Shown: positions 38,080-46,251 of the stretch, one piece after another
Layout of the letters: every line of letters starts with the position of its first letter
Numbering within the stretch: position 1 is the stretch's first letter
Origin: Campylobacter fetus subsp. fetus
GTDB lineage: Bacteria > Campylobacterota > Campylobacteria > Campylobacterales > Campylobacteraceae
Direction: 5' to 3'
Assembly: GCF_900475935.1 (NCBI RefSeq)
Contig: NZ_LS483431.1
Coordinates: 372,001-436,000 of the forward strand
Length of the DNA: 64,000 bases
Notes under the pieces: model-generated
Seen by the model: the letters and a program-made list of their open reading frames with translations, nothing else
The model's database searches: none
What the model was told of the DNA's origin: nothing
Made by a program: the position numbers and the translations under genes

Positions 38080-38759
38080 GACTAGGAAAGTTAAAAGGCG
38101 TTGATATCTTAGTTGTTGAAGATTGCGATATGGCAAGAACCGCTTTAAAGCTGGGATTAAAGCCGTATTGTCGTTGCTATTATGAAGCAAGTAACGGATA
38201 TGAGGGTATAGAAATATTTAAAAATCATAAGATCGATATCATTATCACAGATATTCATATGCCGCTGCTAAATGGACTTGAGATGATAGAAGAGATAAAA
38301 AAGATAAAGCCTCAACAGAGTTTTATAGTAATTACTTCATATGATACTGACGAGAATTTTTTTCGCTCTATAAAAGATGGAGCTATGCAGTTTATCAGAA
38401 AACCGCTTGTCATAGAAGATGTGCAAAATGCTCTACTTTTGGCAATATCTAAAAAAGAGGATAAGATATTTAAAATATCATCAAACATAAGGGTTAATTT
38501 ATCTAATGAAACGATATTTGATGGCGAAAAACAGCTATTTTTGACGAATATAGAAAATAAACTTCTTTGGCTATTTTGTTATAATATAAATATGGTCGTA
38601 ACTTATGATATGATAGAAGAGTATGTTTATGATAGTCTTGATGTTAAAAAAGGCTCTATCCATACGGCGGTTTTAAGACTCAAAAAGCATCTTGATGGTA
38701 TAAATATCGAAAATATATCGGCAAAAGGGTATATTCTTAGAAAATTTAGTGAAAATTAA
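38076..38759 (+). CDS. OmpR-type response regulator
   Basis: 227 residues: receiver (1-120) with Asp59 in IIITDIHMPLLNG and Lys in FIRKPL, then a winged-helix DNA-binding domain (about 130-225). Partner of the kinase that overlaps it. The DNA-binding domain is divergent from typical OmpR (KKGSIHTAVLRLKKHL as the recognition area). Confidence 0.88.
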   Translation: MRLGKLKGVDILVVEDCDMARTALKLGLKPYCRCYYEASNGYEGIEIFKNHKIDIIITDIHMPLLNGLEMIEEIKKIKPQQSFIVITSYDTDENFFRSIKDGAMQFIRKPLVIEDVQNALLLAISKKEDKIFKISSNIRVNLSNETIFDGEKQLFLTNIENKLLWLFCYNINMVVTYDMIEEYVYDSLDVKKGSIHTAVLRLKKHLDGINIENISAKGYILRKFSEN

Positions 38760-38792
38760 ATTTAATGTAAGAGTTTGGTTAGAGGTCAAATG

Positions 38793-38798
38793 TATAAT
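38793..38798 (+). promoter_or_regulatory. Extended -10 upstream of the dsbA2-like gene
   Basis: TGTATAAT (TATAAT at 38793-38798), 30 bp before the ATG at 38828. It suggests dsbA2-dsbB has its own promoter. Confidence 0.45.
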
Positions 38799-38827
38799 TT
38801 CATTAAATTTAAAACAAAGGATTCAAA

Positions 38828-39517
38828 ATGAGAGTTAATTTATTAATTAAAAAATGTATAGCCGCCGCCGCGGTTTTCGGTGCTATAAATGCAGCTGCGT
38901 TTAGCGAGGGAGTGGATTTTGTAAAGTTAGAAACACCTATTCCAAACTCCGATGGTTTAGTTACGAAAGTTTATAGTTATGATTGTCCGTTTTGCTATAA
39001 ATATGACAAAGCGGTCACAAAAGCGGTTATGCAAAAACTACCCGAGATGAAATTCGAGCCTATGCATCTTGCCACAAAAGGTAAATTCGGCAAGCAAGCC
39101 AGTGAGCTTTTTGCGGTTTTGATAGCTAAGGATAACGCTTCAGGAACAAATTTATTAGACGATAAATCACTATTTAAAAAAGCTAAATTCGCATACTATA
39201 AAGCCTACCACGACAAAAAAGAGAGATGGGGCGGAGATGCTAATAATCAAGAAAACGTAAATGCATTTTTAAGCGTAGGATTTGAAGCTTCTGGTATAAA
39301 TAAAGCTGATTTAGAAGCCGGATTGAAAGATGAAAAAGTAAAAGCTATGCTTGAGAGATGGGGAATGGACGCAAATAGCGGATATGCGTATGGTGTAGCA
39401 AAGATCCAAGGCGTTCCTGCGTTTGTCGTAGATGGAAAATATCTTATCTATACAAAAGCTATCAAAGGTATAGACGCTATGGCTGAACTTATAAAATACC
39501 TACATACATTAAAATAA
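38828..39517 (+). CDS. dsbA2: DsbA-family thiol:disulfide oxidoreductase (DsbA2/DsbL type)
   Basis: 229 residues. Signal peptide about 1-25. Thioredoxin fold with active site CPFC (Cys53-Cys56) and the cis-Pro loop [14 protein letters not shown]. coli DsbA has CPHC; the changed dipeptide is seen in dedicated partners of arylsulfate sulfotransferase. It oxidises periplasmic proteins and is recycled by the DsbB-like protein encoded 10 bp downstream. C. jejuni has dsbA2-dsbB-astA in this order; here a barrel gene is inserted before astA. Confidence 0.88.
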   Translation: MRVNLLIKKCIAAAAVFGAINAAAFSEGVDFVKLETPIPNSDGLVTKVYSYDCPFCYKYDKAVTKAVMQKLPEMKFEPMHLATKGKFGKQASELFAVLIAKDNASGTNLLDDKSLFKKAKFAYYKAYHDKKERWGGDANNQENVNAFLSVGFEASGINKADLEAGLKDEKVKAMLERWGMDANSGYAYGVAKIQGVPAFVVDGKYLIYTKAIKGIDAMAELIKYLHTLK

Positions 39518-39527
39518 GGTCGTTAAA

Positions 39528-40175
39528 ATGGAGTTTTTCAAGGACTTAAAAAGTGATCCGATAGGCAAAGTAGCCTCTTTGCAAGATGAAAGGGCTATTT
39601 GGATAATTATGGTCGTGGCTATGAGCGGACTAGTTATAGTCGCTCATAGTTTGTTTCAAAACTATGTCTATATGGCGCCTTGCGAACAGTGCGTTTATAT
39701 AAGGTTTTCTATGCTTGTTATGGCTCTTGGCGGCGTGATTGCCGCTATAAATCCTAAAAATATTATCCTAAAAATTATCGGATATGTTTTGGGATTTTAT
39801 GGAGCCATTATAGGAATGATGTATTGTATAAAGCTAAACTCTATACATCACGCAGTTCATAGCGAAGATCCTTTTGGCGTACAAGGCTGCTCAGCCGAGC
39901 CTAGTTTTCCTTTTGGACTTCCGCTTGATATGTGGGCGCCTGATTGGTTTAAACCGACCGGGGATTGCGGATATGATAATCCTATAGTTCCTGATGACGT
40001 GAGCCTTTCATGGCTTCAACAATGGTTTGTGGATTTTTATAGCGAGGGTTGGTATCTTATCCCTTCGCTTAAGTTTATGAACATGGCACAAGCTTGCTTT
40101 ATAGCTTACGCTGTTGCTTTCATACTTCTTTTTGCTATGTTTATTTGCTGGATTTTAAAATTAAAAAGAGCATAA
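39528..40175 (+). CDS. dsbB: DsbB-family quinone-linked oxidase (DsbI type)
   Basis: 215 residues with four main helices and a C-terminal extra helix. First periplasmic Cys pair in [10 protein letters not shown]; a second pair is in the long loop (VQGCSAEP and TGDCGYDNP). The loop is longer than in E. coli DsbB. Takes electrons from DsbA2 and passes them to quinone. Confidence 0.87.
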   Translation: MEFFKDLKSDPIGKVASLQDERAIWIIMVVAMSGLVIVAHSLFQNYVYMAPCEQCVYIRFSMLVMALGGVIAAINPKNIILKIIGYVLGFYGAIIGMMYCIKLNSIHHAVHSEDPFGVQGCSAEPSFPFGLPLDMWAPDWFKPTGDCGYDNPIVPDDVSLSWLQQWFVDFYSEGWYLIPSLKFMNMAQACFIAYAVAFILLFAMFICWILKLKRA

Positions 40176-40212
40176 TAAATTTATCTGTCTAAATTCATTT
40201 ACTACATTTTAT

Positions 40213-40234
40213 AAGCCCGTAAATTCGGGCTTTT
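40213..40234 (+). terminator. Rho-independent terminator after dsbB
   Basis: AAGCCCG / CGGGCTT (40213-40219 with 40226-40232), 6-nt loop, then TTTT. It separates dsbA2-dsbB from the barrel gene. Confidence 0.75.
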
Positions 40235-40308
40235 CTCCTTTTAAATTTAAAATATACTACTTTATAATTTTTTAAGTTCTAAGTGATGTTTTAGAAAGAC
40301 TTTCTCTT

Positions 40309-40314
40309 TATAAT
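40309..40314 (+). promoter_or_regulatory. -10 element upstream of the outer-membrane barrel gene
   Basis: TATAAT in CTTTATAATATG, 28 bp before the ATG at 40343. Confidence 0.45.
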
Positions 40315-40342
40315 ATGATAAATTTATTCAAAAGGAGAAATA

Positions 40343-42133
40343 ATGAAAAAAATCATTGCCATAGCGGTTGTTTGTGGATTTAGCTTAGCTTGTGCGAAAA
40401 ATTTAGCAGATCCGGACGTCGCTTGGAGGATAAAGCCGTTTGGACTTCCAAAGCCGCTTACAAACCGGTCTATTTTAAATCCGGCGATAGAAAATAACTT
40501 CGATTTTACTCAGCGCCAAAGCTATTATTACGCTAATGATGTGATCGATAAAAACAGAGATGCTCTGCATATAAGTGGCGGTTTTATAGGTAAAAGCTAC
40601 TCGGGGGCAGCTACTTACGATATAAAAACAGACAACGCGGACGCACATATCGGGACGTATTATCATAATCTTGGAGATTATAAAGGCGGAAACGGCAAAT
40701 ATCAAGGCGTAGGATATGAAAGAAATGCTCAAGATTTCGGTATAAAACTTAGACCAAAAGATAATTTTAGTTTAAACTACACTTTTATAAGAGATGAGAT
40801 CATAGACGATTTGCTTCCGTCAAACGCTTTAGAAACGATTAGAAACACGAGATATTTAAATAATCTAAAAGTAAAAATAGGCGAACAAGACAACTCAAAT
40901 ACTCTAAATTTAGGTTTTAGTTACGGCGAGATCAAGCGTTATAGAAGTAACGAATACAAACGTCTACCAAATATGGTCAAATTCGATAGCAAAACAGCCA
41001 CTTACTCGTTTTTAGGCGAGTACGCTTATAAACTTAATGATATGCAAAACTTTGTAGGCGTGAGCTACAAATCTAAAACCGAAGATGGATACAGACGCCT
41101 TGCAAACGGAACTATAACGGGCTGGGGATTTCCGGGGCTTGATATAGATAATTATAGAGTTTATAACACGTTTATCTATGAGCTTAGCGAGTCTCACGCA
41201 CTTAGTTTGGGATTAAATTACGACTGGTTTTACAGTGACGCGAGTAAGCTAAACTCCAAAGTATCAAACGGTAAAAGTCTAAATGACGAGTATGAGAGAA
41301 TTTACGGTGAAAGAATGAGAGATAACGACTATAGTGGACTTAGCGCAAAGTTAAGGTATGATTACAAAAATAACGGATATAAGTCTTATTTGCAACTTGC
41401 AAGCTTATACGTTGCTCCGTACTTGTATAATTCGCTAAATGTTTATAACTATATGCCAAACTCATCTCCTTATTTATACAATATAGGAGCGCCAAATTTA
41501 AAATCATCAAGGCACAACCTAGCTCAGATCAGTAGCAGTTATAATGATAACGCAGGCTTTAGCTTTACTTATGATAGCATAGAAGATCTCGTGATCTACG
41601 ATAGGCTACGCTCAAGTGATGCAACTCTTGATGGAACGATCATTAGAAGAAATGTTAATGCTGATTATCTAAATGCAAAAGGTTGGGTAAAGTTTGACGT
41701 CATCGATAATCTTAGTATAAAATCAAGCCTGACTTATCACTATGGTCAAAATAGATCAGACGATAGACCGCTTTATCAAATTCGCCCTATAGAGTTTAAT
41801 ACAAATTTGGATTATAAGCAAAATACGCATTTTGGGCAGTGGAGCGTAGGTTCGGCTTTAAGATGGGTCGGAGCTCAAAGCAGAGGCGATTGGGATAAAA
41901 GCATAGGACTTGGAAGCGATCTAAAAGATAGCGCAAAAGCTTTTGCGACCGTTGATCTGTATAGCGGAATCAACATAAAAAACAGATTCGGCGTGAGATT
42001 TGGCATAGCAAATATTTTCGATGAAGACTACAGTGAGTTTATAAATCCAAATCATTTAGACGTCATAACTCCGAGTTTTGCTATAAAAGCACCAGGTAGA
42101 ACTGTTTTTATGAGTTTTAACGCTAGTTTTTAA
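40343..42133 (+). CDS. Outer-membrane beta-barrel, TonB-dependent-receptor-like without a plug domain
   Basis: 596 residues. Sec signal peptide 1-18 (cleavage near ACAK). After about 50 residues the sequence goes straight into amphipathic alternating strands rich in Tyr, Asn and Gly and ends with APGRTVFMSFNASF, a terminal-Phe strand typical of TonB-dependent receptors; FGIANIFDEDYSEF just before it is also a receptor hallmark. Neither a TonB box nor the plug domain (about 150 residues) is present, and no frameshifted remnant is found upstream. The loop YKGGNGKYQGVGYER resembles the OprC/NosA copper-receptor barrels. Sits between dsbB and assT, so a role in passing aryl sulfates or copper is possible. 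An open channel would differ from a true receptor in not needing TonB. Confidence 0.75.
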   Translation: MKKIIAIAVVCGFSLACAKNLADPDVAWRIKPFGLPKPLTNRSILNPAIENNFDFTQRQSYYYANDVIDKNRDALHISGGFIGKSYSGAATYDIKTDNADAHIGTYYHNLGDYKGGNGKYQGVGYERNAQDFGIKLRPKDNFSLNYTFIRDEIIDDLLPSNALETIRNTRYLNNLKVKIGEQDNSNTLNLGFSYGEIKRYRSNEYKRLPNMVKFDSKTATYSFLGEYAYKLNDMQNFVGVSYKSKTEDGYRRLANGTITGWGFPGLDIDNYRVYNTFIYELSESHALSLGLNYDWFYSDASKLNSKVSNGKSLNDEYERIYGERMRDNDYSGLSAKLRYDYKNNGYKSYLQLASLYVAPYLYNSLNVYNYMPNSSPYLYNIGAPNLKSSRHNLAQISSSYNDNAGFSFTYDSIEDLVIYDRLRSSDATLDGTIIRRNVNADYLNAKGWVKFDVIDNLSIKSSLTYHYGQNRSDDRPLYQIRPIEFNTNLDYKQNTHFGQWSVGSALRWVGAQSRGDWDKSIGLGSDLKDSAKAFATVDLYSGINIKNRFGVRFGIANIFDEDYSEFINPNHLDVITPSFAIKAPGRTVFMSFNASF

Positions 42134-42214
42134 ATTTAATTTATTTTAATTTTGATGTAAGAGATATGTGACAACACGTAGATAAAATACTTTAAAATCT
42201 TTAAAGGAGAAGAG

Positions 42215-44023
42215 ATGAAAACAAAAATATTAAGTTCGATTTTAGTAGCCGGACTACTTTTAGGCGTTGGCGCTACGAATGCTTTAGGCGTTGGCGGAGC
42301 TAGCGGTCCGGTCACTTATAAATCAGTAGGAAAGATAGGCGCGGTAAAAATGAATCCGTATAAAATGGCTCCTCTTACTGCGGTAATTTTAAATGGCGGA
42401 TATGACTTGAGCGACGCTAAAGTTACGGTAAAAGCAAAAGGCGAAAAAGGTATAGATATAAGCTACGACGTTTCAAATTCACAGCTTCTAACTCACGGTG
42501 GAATTCCGGTATTTGGACTTTACGCAGATTATGTAAATAAAGTAGAGGTTTCATATAAAAGAAACGGTGAGGCTATGAGCGAGACTTATAGCATATACGC
42601 GCCTCCTGTTTTTATGAACGTAACAGGAACAAATCAAACAAGCGTACTTCCTAAAGCAGAAGTAGTAAAGATGGATCCTAAATTTAAAGATAGGCTTTAT
42701 TTTATAAATCATATCGTCAGAGCCAGCACTCCTGATAGCGGACAAGCAGTTTGGAATCATCCGGTAGGCGGCGCTATGGAATGGGATAATGAGCCGTACA
42801 ACTGGATAGTGGATGCAAATGGTGATGTGAGATGGTATATGAAAGCAGACGAGATAAGAGATCCTGATAATATCTATAAAAAAGGTAATATGATGGGCTT
42901 TAGCCAAACCAAAGACGGCTCGCTTCTTTGGGGAATGGGTCAAAGATATATGAAGTATGATCTTTTAGGAAGACAAATTTATGATAGAAAACTTCCTGCT
43001 GGTTATATAGATTTTTCTCACCATATAGAAGAGATGCCAAACGGTCATATACTTATGCGCGTTGCAAGTAGCGATCAAAAAAGAAGCGACGGTAAAAACG
43101 TAAGAACAGTAAGAGACGTGATCATAGAAGTAGATGAGAGTGGCAACGTAATAGATGAGTGGAAACTTTATAAAATACTTGATCCTTATAGAGACGTCAA
43201 TATCTTAGCTCTTGATCAAGGCGCGGTTTGCTTAAACGTAGATGCGAGCAAAGCAGGAACTACAACCGATAAAGAAGCTCTTGAAGATCCAAATGCGGCT
43301 TTTGGCGATATAGCAGGAGTCGGCGCAGGTAGAAACTGGGCTCACGTAAATAGTGTAAATTACGATCCAAACGATGATAGCATAGTAGTTTCAGTACGTC
43401 ACCAAAGTGCGGTTGTAAAAATCACTCGCGATAAAAAAGTAAAATGGATACTAGCTCCAAAAGCAGGCTGGAACAAAGAGCTTGCTACTAAGCTTTTAAC
43501 TCCTGTAGATAAGAGCGGTAAAAAGTTAGATTGTGACGACAACGGAGTTTGCGAAAACAGCGATTTTGACTTTACTTGGACTCAACATACCGCTTATAAA
43601 ATAAACGAAAAAAGTGATAAAAGCAAGTATGCTCTAAGTGTGTTTGATAACGGCGATGCAAGACATAACGAACAACCAGCCATTCCTACTATGAAGTATA
43701 GCCGCGCAGTCGAGTACGCTATAGATGAGAAAAAAATGACCGTCAAACAAGTATGGGAATACGGTAAAGACCGTGGATTTGACTGGTACAGCCCGATAAC
43801 TTCAGTTGTAGAGTATCAAAAAGATAAAGATTCTATGTTTGTGTATTCTGCTACTGCAGGACTTGGAAAAATGCTACAAAAAATAGGAAAAACAGAGCCT
43901 ATCATAAATGAGATAGATTACGGTACGCAAAAAGTCGGTGTAGAGATGAAATTTACGAATATGGGCTTAACCATAGGCTATAGAGCGCTTCCTATCAGTA
44001 CGAAAGAAGCTTTTAGCAAATAG
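42215..44023 (+). CDS. assT: Periplasmic arylsulfate sulfotransferase AssT
   Basis: 602 residues; signal peptide about 1-25, then a six-bladed propeller. It moves sulfate from one phenol to another without PAPS. Catalytic residues seen by pattern: SHHIEEMPNGH, WAHVNSVNY, VRHQSAV, and the His that carries the sulfuryl group, His458 in TWTQHTAYK. A CX5C pair, CDDNGVC (Cys440, Cys446), lies exactly 12 residues before that His, the same as Cys418-Cys424 and His436 in the E. coli CFT073 enzyme. This disulfide is the substrate of DsbL/DsbA2 in such systems, matching the upstream dsbA2-dsbB. Strong ribosome site AAAGGAGAAG. Confidence 0.95.
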   Translation: MKTKILSSILVAGLLLGVGATNALGVGGASGPVTYKSVGKIGAVKMNPYKMAPLTAVILNGGYDLSDAKVTVKAKGEKGIDISYDVSNSQLLTHGGIPVFGLYADYVNKVEVSYKRNGEAMSETYSIYAPPVFMNVTGTNQTSVLPKAEVVKMDPKFKDRLYFINHIVRASTPDSGQAVWNHPVGGAMEWDNEPYNWIVDANGDVRWYMKADEIRDPDNIYKKGNMMGFSQTKDGSLLWGMGQRYMKYDLLGRQIYDRKLPAGYIDFSHHIEEMPNGHILMRVASSDQKRSDGKNVRTVRDVIIEVDESGNVIDEWKLYKILDPYRDVNILALDQGAVCLNVDASKAGTTTDKEALEDPNAAFGDIAGVGAGRNWAHVNSVNYDPNDDSIVVSVRHQSAVVKITRDKKVKWILAPKAGWNKELATKLLTPVDKSGKKLDCDDNGVCENSDFDFTWTQHTAYKINEKSDKSKYALSVFDNGDARHNEQPAIPTMKYSRAVEYAIDEKKMTVKQVWEYGKDRGFDWYSPITSVVEYQKDKDSMFVYSATAGLGKMLQKIGKTEPIINEIDYGTQKVGVEMKFTNMGLTIGYRALPISTKEAFSK

Positions 44024-44038
44024 CTATTTACTTACAAA

Positions 44039-44074
44039 AAACATCTTAGAAGAGCTTGTTCATCTAAGATGTTT
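44039..44074 (+). terminator. Terminator after assT
   Basis: 12-bp perfect stem AAACATCTTAGA / TCTAAGATGTTT (44039-44050 with 44063-44074), 12-nt loop, followed by TAATCTATTTTTTA. Confidence 0.75.
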
Positions 44075-44172
44075 AATCTATTTTTTAAATTTATACCTTA
44101 AAAACATATTTTCTGCATTTTTTAAATTTAAATATGATAAAATTAGTATAAATTAAATCAAAAGGTCGTTTT

Positions 44173-46251
44173 GTGGGTGATTTTTTAAGTCAAATTTGGG
44201 GTATATCTAAACTCTATATAAAGAACGATTATAAAAGAGTAGTTTCTAGCGATGAAGCTGCTATTTTGCTCTGTGTTTCGCCGAAAAATTATGATAGATA
44301 CTTAACTCTTGTTAGTTTTAAAGAGATATTTAAAAGACTTGAGCTAGATCTTAACGAGTATAGCGTTCAGCTTATGCAAATTGCGGTTTTAAACGGTATT
44401 TCTAGCCTTGAGATAGATTTTGATAGTACAAAAAAATCTTTAGAAGAGTTGGCTAAAAACGATATTATATCTTTTAGTGATTTTAAACGCATAACCCAGT
44501 TTCTAGACTCTTTGAGATTAGCTAAAAAGCGATCTTTAGATAAACAAGGCTCAGCTTTTCACAAGAACTTAGAAACATTAAACGAAATTTGTTTAGATTT
44601 GAAAAAATACGGCTACAAAGAGCTTGAAAAACGCATAAATTTGGCTTACGATAGTGCAAATAATTCGAAATTTTACCTAGCTGTTACCGGAGTTATAAAT
44701 GCAGGAAAGTCAAGTACTCTTAACGCTCTTATGAAAAAACAGCTGCTTGGCGCTTCGAATATTCCAGAAACCGCAAATTTAAGCATCATTACATACAGTA
44801 AAGATGAGTTTGCAAAGGTTGTATTTTGGAGCGAAGATGAGCTGATTAAAATGGGACTGGAGCCAAAAAAACTTATTTCAAAAAAAGTAGATATAGGTGA
44901 GCTAAAAAACTATACTACCGCAGCAAACGAGATAAGCAGATATGTAAAAGAGGTCATTTTAGGTATTGATTTAGATATTTTAAAAGACGGAATAAATATA
45001 GTAGATACTCCAGGACTTGATGATGCCGTTGTGCTTAGAGAGGAACTTACAAAAGCATATATGCAAGAGAGCGATTTTACTTTGCATCTTATGAACGCGT
45101 CTCAAAGTGCTACAAAAAAAGATATAAGTTTTATAATAAATACTCTTAAAAACGGTAAAAGCGGCGGACTTATTATAGTGCTAACTCATATTGATAAACT
45201 TAGTAAAAATGATTTAAAAGAGGTTTTAAACTACACAAAAAATAGCATAAAAACAGAGCTTAACGATTATGGATTTAGTGAAGAGCTTGCTAGAGATACA
45301 CAGTATTTTATGGTATCAGCGGTGCAAAATGAAGGTATAGACGAATTAAAAAACTATCTTTATGAGAGCTTCTTTGGCCCAAATTCAAAAAAAGCGACCC
45401 TTATAATAGATAATTATAAAAAAGAGCTAACTCATATAATTAATTTTATAACAAAAGATCTAAAATATCGCAATAGCGTGATAAACGGCGATGCTAAAGA
45501 GTTCGGCCAAAAACTCGCTTTACTTGAAAATGAGCTAGAAAAATTAAATTTCAATTTAAGCGAGATAAATAGCGAACTTGATAATTTAAATAAAAATCTT
45601 GATTATAGTAACTTAAACGAGTTTAGTACCTTAAAAAGTATATCTTCTAGGCTAAAAGATAGAATAGTAAGCGATGTTAAGTATGCAAACTCCAAAAAGC
45701 AAAAAGTTGATTTTGATAGAACGAATGTTATATTAGAAAGTGGATTTAGAGATATGTTTATAGACTTTTTTAGGGATTTTAAACATAAAATAAGTAAAGA
45801 TATAGAGTCGTTTTACGAGATTTTAAAGCTAAAATTAAATACCAAAGATGAAATTATAAATTTACCAAATATCAAAGAGTATTTAGACGCAAATATGCCG
45901 AAAATATCTTATGAAAAACTGAAAACTCAAGTAAAAGATAGCATTAAAAGTAGCCAAAATATCGAAACTCTAAGTTCGACTTTAATTAAACTTTTTGATG
46001 ATTTTATAGCCGGGTTAAATTTGAAAAACGAGCTAAATAGGCTAGCATCTCTTTGTACAAATGAGTTTATAAATAGCATAGAAAAACAGACGACGCAGAT
46101 GAAAATGGCTTTAGAGTTAAAAAAAAGTGAACTACAAAGTTTTATAGGAGAAACTATGCAAGAAAGTAACGCTAAAGAGTTGCTTAGAAAAGATATAGAA
46201 GAAAAGTTATTAAATTTAGAAGAAATTCATAATAGGATAATTGCGTGTTAA
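44173..46251 (+). CDS. Dynamin-like GTPase, DLP1 type
   Basis: 692 residues. Helical N-terminal region (1-160), then a GTPase domain with G1 GVINAGKSST (about 173-182), G3 DTPGLD and G4 THIDK, followed by a long coiled-coil assembly region. GTG start with AAAAGGTCG. It overlaps DLP2 by 7 bp. In C. jejuni the homologous pair (Cj0411, Cj0412) forms a heterotetramer that tethers membranes; there it follows frdB, here it lies 26 kb away from frdCAB. The N-terminal domain before the GTPase marks it as the DLP1 partner. Confidence 0.88.
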   Translation: MGDFLSQIWGISKLYIKNDYKRVVSSDEAAILLCVSPKNYDRYLTLVSFKEIFKRLELDLNEYSVQLMQIAVLNGISSLEIDFDSTKKSLEELAKNDIISFSDFKRITQFLDSLRLAKKRSLDKQGSAFHKNLETLNEICLDLKKYGYKELEKRINLAYDSANNSKFYLAVTGVINAGKSSTLNALMKKQLLGASNIPETANLSIITYSKDEFAKVVFWSEDELIKMGLEPKKLISKKVDIGELKNYTTAANEISRYVKEVILGIDLDILKDGINIVDTPGLDDAVVLREELTKAYMQESDFTLHLMNASQSATKKDISFIINTLKNGKSGGLIIVLTHIDKLSKNDLKEVLNYTKNSIKTELNDYGFSEELARDTQYFMVSAVQNEGIDELKNYLYESFFGPNSKKATLIIDNYKKELTHIINFITKDLKYRNSVINGDAKEFGQKLALLENELEKLNFNLSEINSELDNLNKNLDYSNLNEFSTLKSISSRLKDRIVSDVKYANSKKQKVDFDRTNVILESGFRDMFIDFFRDFKHKISKDIESFYEILKLKLNTKDEIINLPNIKEYLDANMPKISYEKLKTQVKDSIKSSQNIETLSSTLIKLFDDFIAGLNLKNELNRLASLCTNEFINSIEKQTTQMKMALELKKSELQSFIGETMQESNAKELLRKDIEEKLLNLEEIHNRIIAC

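Noticed and set aside
42167-42182. TGTGA half-site (ATGTGACAACACGTAG) before assT as a CRP-type operator
   Set aside because: The right half is CGTAG, not TCACA, and spacing to a -10 is not suitable.
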